Source: Candidatus Aenigmatarchaeota archaeon
GTDB taxonomy: Archaea; Aenigmatarchaeota; Aenigmatarchaeia; JACPZZ01
Length of the DNA: 10,402 nt
Assembly: GCA_016202795.1 (NCBI GenBank)
Contig: JACQNY010000100.1
Span: 1 to 10,402, forward strand
Reading direction: 5' to 3'
Shown: piece by piece, positions 1 to 6,163 of the stretch
How the letters are laid out: each line of letters opens with the position of its first letter
How positions within the stretch are numbered: position 1 is the stretch's first letter
Notes under the pieces: generated by a model
The model's database searches: none
The model's input: the letters and a program-made list of their open reading frames with translations, nothing else
What the model was told of the DNA's origin: nothing
Program-made: the position numbers and the translations under genes

Positions 1-1382
1 TGCGCGTTCCTGCACGGATCTACGCCTCGAAAAAGATTGTAGACCAGATGGATCTGCACGTTTTTGACCAGATTACTAACGTCGCAACACTACCGGGAAT
101 CATTAACCATGCATTTTGCATGCCCGATGGCCATTCCGGGTACGGATTTCCGATAGGCGGCGTAGCGGCGTTTGACGCAACGGAAGGCGTAATATCGCCG
201 GGCGGCATAGGATTTGACATCAATTGCGGTATGCGTCTGGTGTTAACGAATCTCACACTCACTGACGTCAAGCCGCACATGAAGACGCTGGTTGATAAAC
301 TATTCAACAAAGTCCCTGCCGGCGTCGGCTCTACAGGATTTGTTAAATTAACAAAAGACCAGTTTAGAAAAGTCATAGTCGAAGGCGGTCGATGGGGCAT
401 CGACAATGGTTACGGCTGGGAAGAGGATCTTGCACGCACGGAATTAAACGGAACGGCTGACGGCGCAGACGCTTCGAAAGTTTCTTCAAAAGCAATTGAT
501 CGCGGATTCAACCAGATAGGAACTTTAGGCTCCGGCAACCATTATCTGGAAATACAGGTTGTGAAAAAGGAAAACATTGCAGACGAAATGCTTGCAAAGA
601 AATGGGGTTTGTTCGAGGATCAGATAGTAATCATGTTTCATTGCGGCTCGCGCGGTTTCGGGCATCAGATAGGAACCGACTATCTGCAGACATTCCTAAA
701 TGTCATGGAAAGCAAATACAAGATAAAAATACTTGACAGGGAGTTGGCGTGCGCGCCTTTCGCTTCGCCAGAAGGCCAGGATTATTTCAAGGCGATGAAA
801 TGCGCAGTGAACATGTCTTTTGTAAACCGCCAGGTTATTTTGCACAGAATACGCGAAGTTTTTTCGGAAACATTCAAACAAGACGCGGAAAAACTGGGGC
901 TTCGCCAATTATTCGATGTTGCGCATAACCGCGCGTCGTTGGAAAAGCACAAAATAGATGGTGCGATCAAGGAGGTTGTTGTCCATCGCAAAGGAGCTAC
1001 TGGTTCTTATCCTGCGGCGCGTGAAGAAATTCCGCAGGAATTTCGCAGTGAAGGCTCGCCCGTAATAATTGGCGGGTCTATGGAAACGGGTTCATATTTA
1101 CTGGTCGGCGGCGATAAAGCTACGGAAACATTTTGTTCAACCTGTCATGGATCCGGCCGCACGATGTCGCGAACGCAGGCGCGGAACATGGTGCGCGGCG
1201 ATAAATTGCAAAAGGACATGGAAGCGCGCGGTATTTATGTCCGTTCAGTTTCGTTTTCCGGATTGGCAGAAGAGAGCGGTGCAAGTTACAAAGACATCGA
1301 CGAGGTTATTAACAGCGTACATAATGCCGGCATATCAAAAAAAGTTTGCAAACTTCTGCCCCTTGGAAATGTAAAAGGTTAG
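1..1382 (+). CDS. rtcB: tRNA-splicing ligase RtcB, 5' end missing
   Basis: GTP- and Mn-dependent RNA ligase that joins 2',3'-cyclic phosphate or 3'-phosphate ends to 5'-OH ends; in archaea it seals tRNA exons. The frame is open to the window edge: 15 codons before the first ATG (position 48) read RVPARIYASKKIVDQ, which matches the conserved RtcB N-terminus, so that ATG is internal and about 23 residues lie outside the window. Counting from the ATG at 48, the metal and guanylylation residues are present: D57 and C60 in GFDINCG, H165 in GSGNH, H198 in HCGSRG, the DVAHN segment near 291, and H367 in TCHGSGR, which corresponds to the guanylylated histidine. The C-terminus ends in the typical PLGNVKG. 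Recovered length plus the missing part gives about 480 aa, as in Pyrococcus RtcB without intein. Its activator archease is encoded 2.2 kb downstream on the same strand. Confidence 0.97.
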   Translation, partial: RVPARIYASKKIVDQMDLHVFDQITNVATLPGIINHAFCMPDGHSGYGFPIGGVAAFDATEGVISPGGIGFDINCGMRLVLTNLTLTDVKPHMKTLVDKLFNKVPAGVGSTGFVKLTKDQFRKVIVEGGRWGIDNGYGWEEDLARTELNGTADGADASKVSSKAIDRGFNQIGTLGSGNHYLEIQVVKKENIADEMLAKKWGLFEDQIVIMFHCGSRGFGHQIGTDYLQTFLNVMESKYKIKILDRELACAPFASPEGQDYFKAMKCAVNMSFVNRQVILHRIREVFSETFKQDAEKLGLRQLFDVAHNRASLEKHKIDGAIKEVVVHRKGATGSYPAAREEIPQEFRSEGSPVIIGGSMETGSYLLVGGDKATETFCSTCHGSGRTMSRTQARNMVRGDKLQKDMEARGIYVRSVSFSGLAEESGASYKDIDEVINSVHNAGISKKVCKLLPLGNVKG

Positions 1383-1467
1383 TAACATGCAAATTATAGA
1401 CACACAGGCACACGGTAAACAAGACAAGGAGAAAAAAGAGATTTGATAAATTAGAGTTGATTGTGAA

Positions 1468-1809
1468 ATGGATTTGGTTGAGAAAAAATGCATTTCGTGC
1501 GAAGGCTACGGCTCTTCGATGAGCGATGAGGAAGCGCTGACGTACATAAAGAAGGTGAAAAACTGGAGCATTGCAAACAACAGAATAGAGAAGAATTTCA
1601 AATTCAAAAACTTTCTAGCAGCCATGAAGTTTGTCAACAGCGTCGCTTCGTTAGCGGAACAAGAAGGGCACCATCCCGATATCCATCTTTACGGGTGGAA
1701 TAAGGTCAAAATCATAACATTCACCCACGCTTTGAACGGATTGACGGAAAACGATTTCATACTCGCTGCGAAGATAGACGAGATAAACTTAGAAAACCGC
1801 CGCCCATAG
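1468..1809 (+). CDS. pterin-4a-carbinolamine dehydratase (PCD/DCoH family)
   Basis: Family enzyme dehydrating 4a-hydroxytetrahydropterin, normally recycling the cofactor of aromatic amino acid hydroxylases. The 113-aa length fits the family, and the signature is intact: EGHHPDIHLYGWNKV at 66-80 with H68, H69 and D71, and THALNGLTENDF at 86-97 with H87. An N-terminal CISC pair (C8, C11) followed by SDEEA resembles the longer PhhB-like subgroup. The ATG is the only start, because an in-frame TAA lies seven codons upstream. An AT-rich box (TTTGATAAAT, 1442-1451) sits about 20 nt upstream, and there is no clear ribosome-binding site. It follows rtcB by 85 nt and precedes a COG0523 GTPase by 36 nt. 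No aromatic hydroxylase is visible in this window, so the pterin substrate is unknown; a folate or molybdopterin-related role is possible. Confidence 0.93.
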   Translation: MDLVEKKCISCEGYGSSMSDEEALTYIKKVKNWSIANNRIEKNFKFKNFLAAMKFVNSVASLAEQEGHHPDIHLYGWNKVKIITFTHALNGLTENDFILAAKIDEINLENRRP

Positions 1810-1811
1810 CC

Positions 1812-1819
1812 TTTTATTA
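1812..1819 (+). promoter_or_regulatory. candidate TATA box for the COG0523 GTPase gene
   Basis: TTTTATTA lies 27-34 nt before the ATG at 1846, the spacing expected for an archaeal leaderless or short-leader transcript. The whole gap 1810-1845 is AT-rich, and a second TATA-like string (TTTATATT, near 1826-1833) is closer to the start, so the exact element is uncertain. Confidence 0.4.
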
Positions 1820-1845
1820 GCTTAATTTATATTAATCTAGGTTCT

Positions 1846-2727
1846 ATGAAGATCCCTTTGGTCATAGTAACAGGCTATTTAGGCAGCGGAAAAACCACGC
1901 TTCTGCGCAGCATATTGCAGGATACGGTCAAAAAAATCGCGATAATCATGAACGAGTTCGGCGACATAGGAATCGACGGAAAAACATTGAAAGGCAAAAA
2001 CGCAGACATGATCGAGCTATCAGGCGGCTGCGTCTGTTGTTCGCTGACAGGCGAATTGGAACATGCTATAAACGAGATAATAGGAAAATACAAGCCGGAT
2101 TACATTATCGTTGAAACAACAGGCGTCGCTGAGCCGGATGCGATGATAACCAACTTGGAAAGTATCGAAGGTGTTAAATTAAATTCCGTGGTCTGCGTTG
2201 TGGATGCATACGCGATGATGAAATATCCAAATATCGGACACACGGGCCTGGTCCAGATTGAAAATGCAGACATTTTGTTGTTAAATAAAACTGATCTTGT
2301 AAAAATATCCGAGATAAGTGAATTGGAAAAAATGCTCGGAGAAATTAACAAAGAGGCAGAGATAATACGGACTGTTAAATCAAGCTTTGACCTGGAATCT
2401 ATTATGAATTTTCATTCGAACAAAAAAACAGAGCCCTCCGACCATACGCACGATGAGATGGAGTTCATAGCGTTCGTTTCCAAAAATAAAATCAGCAAAA
2501 AAGCCTTTGAGGAATTCGCCAATTCCATGCCGGAAAATATTTACAGGGCGAAAGGTTTCGTTAATCTAGACGGCATTGGTTATTTATTCAATTACGTGGC
2601 AGGAAAATGGGATTTGGAAAAGTTTGAGGCGGAAAAGACGGAAATTATTTTTATCGGAAAAGAACTAGGAAATATAAAAAAAGAATTTGGCGGAAAATTG
2701 AACGCGTTGAATAAGAGCGCTAAATAA
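1846..2727 (+). CDS. COG0523/CobW-type G3E GTPase, putative metallochaperone
   Basis: G3E-family P-loop GTPase; relatives insert or deliver metals (CobW for cobalt, YeiR/ZNG1-like proteins for zinc). Visible motifs: Walker A GYLGSGKTT (10-18), the COG0523 hallmark GGCVCC (60-65, a CxCC metal site), ETTGVAEP (90-97), CVVDA (117-121) and NKTD (147-150). A short DHTHDE stretch near 200 stands where many relatives carry a longer His-rich loop, and the C-terminal 80 residues fit a CobW_C domain. At 293 aa it is at the short end of the family. The ATG is fixed by family alignment, since Walker A starts at residue 10. Its 3' end overlaps the convergent alaX gene by 8 nt. Which metal and client are served cannot be read from sequence; the adjacent PCD is the natural suspect as client or zinc-sparing partner. 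Confidence 0.93.
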   Translation: MKIPLVIVTGYLGSGKTTLLRSILQDTVKKIAIIMNEFGDIGIDGKTLKGKNADMIELSGGCVCCSLTGELEHAINEIIGKYKPDYIIVETTGVAEPDAMITNLESIEGVKLNSVVCVVDAYAMMKYPNIGHTGLVQIENADILLLNKTDLVKISEISELEKMLGEINKEAEIIRTVKSSFDLESIMNFHSNKKTEPSDHTHDEMEFIAFVSKNKISKKAFEEFANSMPENIYRAKGFVNLDGIGYLFNYVAGKWDLEKFEAEKTEIIFIGKELGNIKKEFGGKLNALNKSAK

Positions 2728-3430
2728 CTTTATAATAAATCCTTCTGTTTGTTTTTCCTTTGTTTTCGACGCTGATAAGCTCTATCTTACCTATTTCTGA
2801 AGTATTATTAACATGGCAACCGCCGTCGGCCTGCAAGTCATACGAACCTATTTTAACAAGACGTAATTCTGGTATGTTCGGCGGTAACGCGCCTGCAAGC
2901 TTGACGACGTCTGGAATTTTCAGCGCGTCTTCGCGCTTAACCACGGTCATTTCAATTGCAATATTTTCCGCAATTATTTTGTTCGCGGCCTCGATGTAAT
3001 TATTTATTTTTTCACGGTCAATAATTTCCATGTTGAAATCTATGCGCGATTTGTCCACGCCTAGCTGGTTGCCGGTTATTAAAACACCGGATTCTTTGTT
3101 GAAAACGGAGCTTAGTATGTGCGCTGCAGTGTGCATGCGCATCAAAACGTATCTGCGTGACCAATTTATTTCGCCCGTGACGTTATCGCCGGGGCTTAAA
3201 CCGTCAGAATCAACAACGTGCACTATTTGGCCGTTTTTCTTTACCACATCGACAACGTTGAACGAGGCTTCGGTGCCGTTTAAGTGTATAGTTCCGGTGT
3301 CGTTGGGCTGCCCGCCAGAGGACGGATAAAAAGCGGTGGCATCGAGAATTATTTCACGGTTTCCAGAGGAAACAACGTTTGCCGTAAATTCGTTTATGTA
3401 AGAATCATGCAGGTAAAGCGCCTCGGTCAT
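2720..3430 (-). CDS. alaX: alanyl-tRNA editing protein AlaX (medium form)
   Basis: Free-standing trans-editing hydrolase that clears Ser (or Gly) from mischarged tRNA-Ala, related to the editing half of AlaRS. The N-terminal part carries the AlaRS-type FYPSSGGQPNDTG glycine-rich motif (34-46), then HTAAH (H100, H104), the first metal-ligand pair. The second motif reads DGGCHVNNTSEIG (202-214): H206 is conserved, but the usual CGGTH cysteine position is D202, and a cysteine sits instead where Thr is normal (C205). Length (236 aa) suits AlaX-M. The ATG at 3430 is preceded at 22-28 nt by a strong TATA-like box, consistent with a leaderless mRNA. It is convergent with the GTPase gene and divergent from archease. 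Confidence 0.94.
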   Translation of the reverse strand: MTEALYLHDSYINEFTANVVSSGNREIILDATAFYPSSGGQPNDTGTIHLNGTEASFNVVDVVKKNGQIVHVVDSDGLSPGDNVTGEINWSRRYVLMRMHTAAHILSSVFNKESGVLITGNQLGVDKSRIDFNMEIIDREKINNYIEAANKIIAENIAIEMTVVKREDALKIPDVVKLAGALPPNIPELRLVKIGSYDLQADGGCHVNNTSEIGKIELISVENKGKTNRRIYYKVI

Positions 3431-3451
3431 CCGAATAGTTTGCCCACGTTT

Positions 3452-3462
3452 TATTTAAGCTT
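3452..3462 (-). promoter_or_regulatory. BRE/TATA promoter element of alaX
   Basis: Reads AAGCTTAAATA on the minus strand, with the TTAAATA part 22-28 nt before the alaX ATG. The identical 11-mer stands before the kinase-like gene (4865-4875), which supports it as the local promoter consensus. Confidence 0.6.
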
Positions 3463-3491
3463 TTGTTATCGTTAAACCACGTCGCCTTCGG

Positions 3492-3500
3492 TTTTAATAG
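3492..3500 (+). promoter_or_regulatory. candidate TATA box for archease
   Basis: TTTTAATAG lies 35-43 nt before the archease ATG at 3535, which would give a leader of roughly 10-15 nt. It is a weaker match than the alaX element on the other strand of the same 104-nt divergent gap. Confidence 0.35.
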
Positions 3501-3534
3501 CAGGTATGGTAATAGAAGATGACAGCGATTTATT

Positions 3535-3966
3535 ATGCCTTACAAATTTGTTGAAAATTTATCAATCGCAGACACGGCGTTCCAAGCCAGCGGCTCTTCT
3601 TTGGAAGAGATGTTTGAATCCTCGGCGCTGGCGATGACAAACGTTATGGTAAAGGACCTTAAAAAAATAGAATTGAAGAAACGCAGGAAGATGACAGTGT
3701 CGGATAAAAGCATTGAAAAATTGTTGTTCAACTTTTTGCAGGAGATAATCTACCTTAAGGACGCCGAACGTTTGGTGTTCGGAAAGTACACGGTAAAAAT
3801 AAAGGATCGGGCCGGGACATATTCTCTCGTATGCATAGCTTTGGGGGAAAAAGTGGACATGGACAAGCACGAGCTTGTTGTGGATGTCAAAGCGGTCACG
3901 TACCATATGTTCGAAGTGAAACAGGAAGGCAAGAAATGGAAAGCGCAGGTAATACTTGATATTTAA
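3535..3966 (+). CDS. archease, activator of the RtcB RNA ligase
   Basis: Small cytoplasmic protein that lets RtcB guanylylate and turn over many times and widens its nucleotide use. The 143-aa length is typical. Family features: the N-terminal acidic metal-site segment SIADTAF with D13, a central FNFLQEIIYLKDAERLVFGKY segment (about residues 65-85), the diagnostic DVKAVTYHMFEV, and the C-terminus ending QVILDI, whose Asp is the second conserved acidic position. The usual HTAD start of the first motif is SIAD here, so the His is absent. No better start exists: an ATG at 3506 is out of frame. It ends 3 nt from the convergent kinase-like gene. Partner rtcB is on the same strand 2.2 kb upstream, separated by three other genes and read from its own promoter. 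Confidence 0.93.
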   Translation: MPYKFVENLSIADTAFQASGSSLEEMFESSALAMTNVMVKDLKKIELKKRRKMTVSDKSIEKLLFNFLQEIIYLKDAERLVFGKYTVKIKDRAGTYSLVCIALGEKVDMDKHELVVDVKAVTYHMFEVKQEGKKWKAQVILDI

Positions 3967-3969
3967 TTT

Positions 3970-4662
3970 TTATTCCAGTTCTTGGATTGTCCTGCAGATC
4001 TGGTACGATGCAACAGGGTCGAGAAAAAATAACGGCCTTAGCACGTATCTCGGTAATTTTTTTACCACACCTTTCGGGTAAAGATCAGCTGCGGCCTTTA
4101 CAACATGTTTCGCAGGCACGTCCCTTGGAGTGGAAAAGACGAAAAATGCCAACTCATGCGTAACAGGGTCACTTAGAACAGATTTCTTCTCCATGTCAGT
4201 AATTTTAACCTGGCCGCTTGGTGTGACCAAAAAGTTATCCACTAAGGCCTCGCCGCATTGCCTGCCAAGGTTCTGCGCGCTTTTTAAGGTTTCCATGCCC
4301 TTTCTAAACCTGTCAATTTTTGTTTCCGAGCTGTAATCCCTGCTCCTTAGAAAGGTTCCCAGATCTATCCCTTCTTCGAACATTTCTATCAGAAGGCCTT
4401 TGCCAATGTCCAAGGCTACGGGTTTCGAGGAAGGTACGCCGTGCGAGCTAAGAAACCTAAGATCTTCGAAATCTTTTTGTTTTTGCTCTTGCTGGCTCAT
4501 GACAGCCAAGCCCGCCACTTTATAGTAGATTGCTGATCCCCAATTACTGTTCCTTTTGTCAGAGACGCCGGCAAAATAAGTTTCTGTGCCGTTTAACTGT
4601 TCTGGCTGCCAGGCGGTAGTAAAAGCTGTTGTATCCGGCAGAGCTTTTTGTAATAGGCTCAA
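3970..4662 (-). CDS. kinase-like protein, C-terminal part after a frameshift
   Basis: Probable C-terminal three quarters of a protein-kinase-fold (Bud32/aminoglycoside-kinase-like) protein. Using this frame's numbering: YYK with a possible ATP-site lysine K48, a helix-C region around E66, a hinge-like LLIEMFEEGIDLGTFL (90-105), then CGEALVDNFLVTPSG (136-150) followed by VKITDME (152-158). The last two look like the catalytic HGDxxxxN and DFG loops, but the motif reads C-G-E-A-L-V-D-N, so E138 replaces the catalytic Asp while N143 and D156 remain. After the loop, DPVTHELAFFVFSTPRD matches the region that follows DFG in archaeal small kinases. The frame can only begin at TTG 4662, just after an in-frame TAA at 4666-4668, and no RBS is seen, so it is most likely not an independent gene but the continuation of the 4559-4834 fragment. 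Substrate unknown. Confidence 0.7.
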   Translation of the reverse strand: MSLLQKALPDTTAFTTAWQPEQLNGTETYFAGVSDKRNSNWGSAIYYKVAGLAVMSQQEQKQKDFEDLRFLSSHGVPSSKPVALDIGKGLLIEMFEEGIDLGTFLRSRDYSSETKIDRFRKGMETLKSAQNLGRQCGEALVDNFLVTPSGQVKITDMEKKSVLSDPVTHELAFFVFSTPRDVPAKHVVKAAADLYPKGVVKKLPRYVLRPLFFLDPVASYQICRTIQELE

Positions 4663-4834
4663 CGGTTAAATCGTAGGCGGCTACTCCGGCGTTTCGGAGT
4701 GCGTCTATAAAATAGTCGCTGCCCAATACCGGAGTTCCTGTTTTTCTTAATTTGTTCATGCCTCGGAGCAATTGCATGCCCATGTCGAAATGCACAATTT
4801 TAGGGCTTTGGTAGCTGTTTGGATTCGCTCTCAT
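4559..4834 (-). CDS. N-terminal fragment of the kinase-like gene
   Basis: Its first ~58 residues (RANPNSYQSPKIVHFDMGMQ..., LLRGMNKLRK, VLGSDYFIDALRNAGVAAYD) look like a genuine protein. The last ~30 (LAARTVKRHRNLFCRRL) are Arg-rich and look like out-of-frame translation of the kinase gene below. The frame overlaps the 3970-4662 frame by 104 nt. Dropping one base, for example in the run of five T on the plus strand at 4645-4649, would join them into one protein of about 287 aa reading ...VEPITKALPDTTAFTTA.... It has its own promoter (AAGCTTAAATA, 31-41 nt upstream) and GTGAT just before the ATG. Either an assembly/sequencing indel, a decayed gene, or +1 recoding; the first seems most likely because the downstream frame looks fully conserved. 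Confidence 0.65.
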   Translation of the reverse strand: MRANPNSYQSPKIVHFDMGMQLLRGMNKLRKTGTPVLGSDYFIDALRNAGVAAYDLTVEPITKSSAGYNSFYYRLAARTVKRHRNLFCRRL

Positions 4835-4836
4835 TT

Positions 4837-4854
4837 TATCACTGTCCGGTGATA
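4837..4854. promoter_or_regulatory. inverted repeat between promoter and start of the kinase-like gene
   Basis: TATCAC (4837-4842) and GTGATA (4849-4854) are perfect inverted arms with a 6-nt spacer, 2 nt upstream of the ATG at 4834. On the mRNA it would place the Shine-Dalgarno-like GUGA in a stem; as DNA it could be an operator at the transcription start. Confidence 0.35.
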
Positions 4855-4864
4855 TCTATAAGAA

Positions 4865-4875
4865 TATTTAAGCTT
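4865..4875 (-). promoter_or_regulatory. BRE/TATA promoter element of the kinase-like gene
   Basis: AAGCTTAAATA on the minus strand, identical to the alaX element. Its TATA part lies 31-37 nt before the ATG, predicting a leader of about 10 nt. Confidence 0.55.
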
Positions 4876-4899
4876 CCCCCCTTGTGTTAATAATATATA

Positions 4900-6120
4900 T
4901 TATAGTATATACTTATTCAATTCCGAGAAATCGATTTTCTTCTCTTCCCGTGTTTTCATGTTCCTGAGTTTCACGGTCTTTTCATTCATCTCTTCAGGAC
5001 CTACGATTATTGTATAGGGTATTCCGAGGGCGTCAGCGTATTCCAGCTGTTTTTTGATGTTGCGGTCACCAAGTTCAACGGACGTGTTGATACCGCTTTT
5101 CCTGAGTGAGTTTGCGATTTCGAGCGCGTATTTTCCCGAATTTCCAATGATGGCTATGAAAACTTTGACAGGCGTTTTTGCCGTCTCCTTTTCAATAATC
5201 TCGAGCAAACGGTCAACGCCTATTGATATGCCCACGGCGGGCATGTCGCCAGCGCCGTACGCAGCCATCATTTTGTCGTAGCGCCCGCCGCCGCCTATGC
5301 TGACAGATAACGAAGACGCAACTTCGAAAACGTTGCCTGTGTAATATTCCAAGCCGCGCACAAGGGCCAAGTCGGTTTTGATAAAGTCTTTCATGCCGAA
5401 ATTTTCCATGACGTTTAAAAATTCTTTCAGCTCTTCGAAGCCCTGATTTTTTGAAAATTCGGAAATTTTTTTGTCCAGCGATAAAAGTATTTTTGCCGGC
5501 TCGATTCCGAGCTTTTTCAATTCCTCGCCGACGCCGTCTTTCCCTATTTTATCCATCTTGTCAATTGCGCGGAACACGTCAAAGACTTTTTCCTTTTTAA
5601 CGCCGCATTCGACAAGGATATTTTCAAGAAGCTTTCTATTATTGACCCGAACTTTGAAATCTTTCAGCCCGACGCTTTTCAAAGCGTCGATAATTGCGGC
5701 AACGCATTCAGCGTCGGCTGTTACGGAAGGAGATCCGATAATGTCAACGTCAGCCTGCGTAAACTGGCGCCAGCGCGAAGCTTGCGGGTTGTCGTAACGC
5801 CAGACTTCGCCGATTGCGTAGCGTTTGAACGGTTTGGGCATTGTTGGGTTGTTGGAAATGAAACGCGCCAGCGGAACGGTCAAATCGAATCGCAAACCTA
5901 TCTCGCGATTGCCCTGATCCTTGAAATTGTATATTTCGCGGCGAATCGCATCGCCCCCGCCTTTCATCGAGAGCATGTCAAAGCTTTCCAGTGCAGGCGT
6001 TTCGATTGGCGCGAAGCCGTAACGCTCGAAAACCAGCCTTATTTTGGCTAGCACAAACTGCTTTTTCATCGCCGCCCCGGGCGGCAAATCGCGCATCCCC
6101 TTCAATGGCTGGAATTTCAT
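4900..6120 (-). CDS. hisS: histidyl-tRNA synthetase
   Basis: Class II aminoacyl-tRNA synthetase that charges tRNA-His. Numbering from a possible GTG start at 6129: N-terminal QPLKGMRDLPP (7-17), RFDLTVPLARF (80-90), motif 2 around GEVWRYDNPQASRWRQF (107-123) with R111, QADVDIIG (125-132), the HisRS-specific histidine-binding LVRGLEYYTG near 260 and GGGGRYDKM near 280, motif 3 VGISIGVDRLLE near 300, and an anticodon-binding C-terminal domain with the usual GD-x-N-x-KKQLEYAD signature. I prefer the ATG at 6120 because homologues begin MKFQ-x-x-KG; GTG 6129 adds three residues and neither has a Shine-Dalgarno. Total about 406 aa, normal for the family. It is separated by 65 nt from the kinase-like gene, which has its own promoter. 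Confidence 0.97.
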   Translation of the reverse strand: MKFQPLKGMRDLPPGAAMKKQFVLAKIRLVFERYGFAPIETPALESFDMLSMKGGGDAIRREIYNFKDQGNREIGLRFDLTVPLARFISNNPTMPKPFKRYAIGEVWRYDNPQASRWRQFTQADVDIIGSPSVTADAECVAAIIDALKSVGLKDFKVRVNNRKLLENILVECGVKKEKVFDVFRAIDKMDKIGKDGVGEELKKLGIEPAKILLSLDKKISEFSKNQGFEELKEFLNVMENFGMKDFIKTDLALVRGLEYYTGNVFEVASSLSVSIGGGGRYDKMMAAYGAGDMPAVGISIGVDRLLEIIEKETAKTPVKVFIAIIGNSGKYALEIANSLRKSGINTSVELGDRNIKKQLEYADALGIPYTIIVGPEEMNEKTVKLRNMKTREEKKIDFSELNKYIL

Positions 6121-6128
6121 TTTGGCCA

Positions 6129-6158
6129 CACTGTTTTCAATAGTGTTTGTTTACTATT
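6129..6158. repeat. overlapping short inverted repeats upstream of hisS
   Basis: AATAGT (6139-6144) and ACTATT (6153-6158) are perfect inverted arms; CACTGTT (6129-6135) pairs with AATAGTG (6139-6145) with one mismatch. They fill most of the gap between hisS and the preceding hydrolase gene and cover the expected promoter position, so they could be an operator, but such short AT-rich repeats also arise by chance. Confidence 0.25.
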
Positions 6159-6163
6159 AAACA

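Noticed and set aside
1387..1446. A 19-codon ORF starting 4 nt after the rtcB stop
   Set aside because: Too short, Lys/Glu-rich, no ribosome-binding site, and it ends before the PCD gene without coupling to it; most likely leader sequence.
3506..3620. ATG at 3506 opening a frame through the archease promoter and start
   Set aside because: It is out of frame with archease and soon becomes Arg-rich shadow translation.
4889..4917. AT-only imperfect hairpin over the hisS stop codon (AATAATATATA against TATATACTTATT)
   Set aside because: Nearly pure A/T with a bulge, so weak and easily random; no T-run follows on the hisS mRNA strand. Not called as a terminator.
5471..6051. Plus-strand open frames antisense to hisS
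   Set aside because: hisS is unambiguous on the minus strand; these are its antisense shadows.
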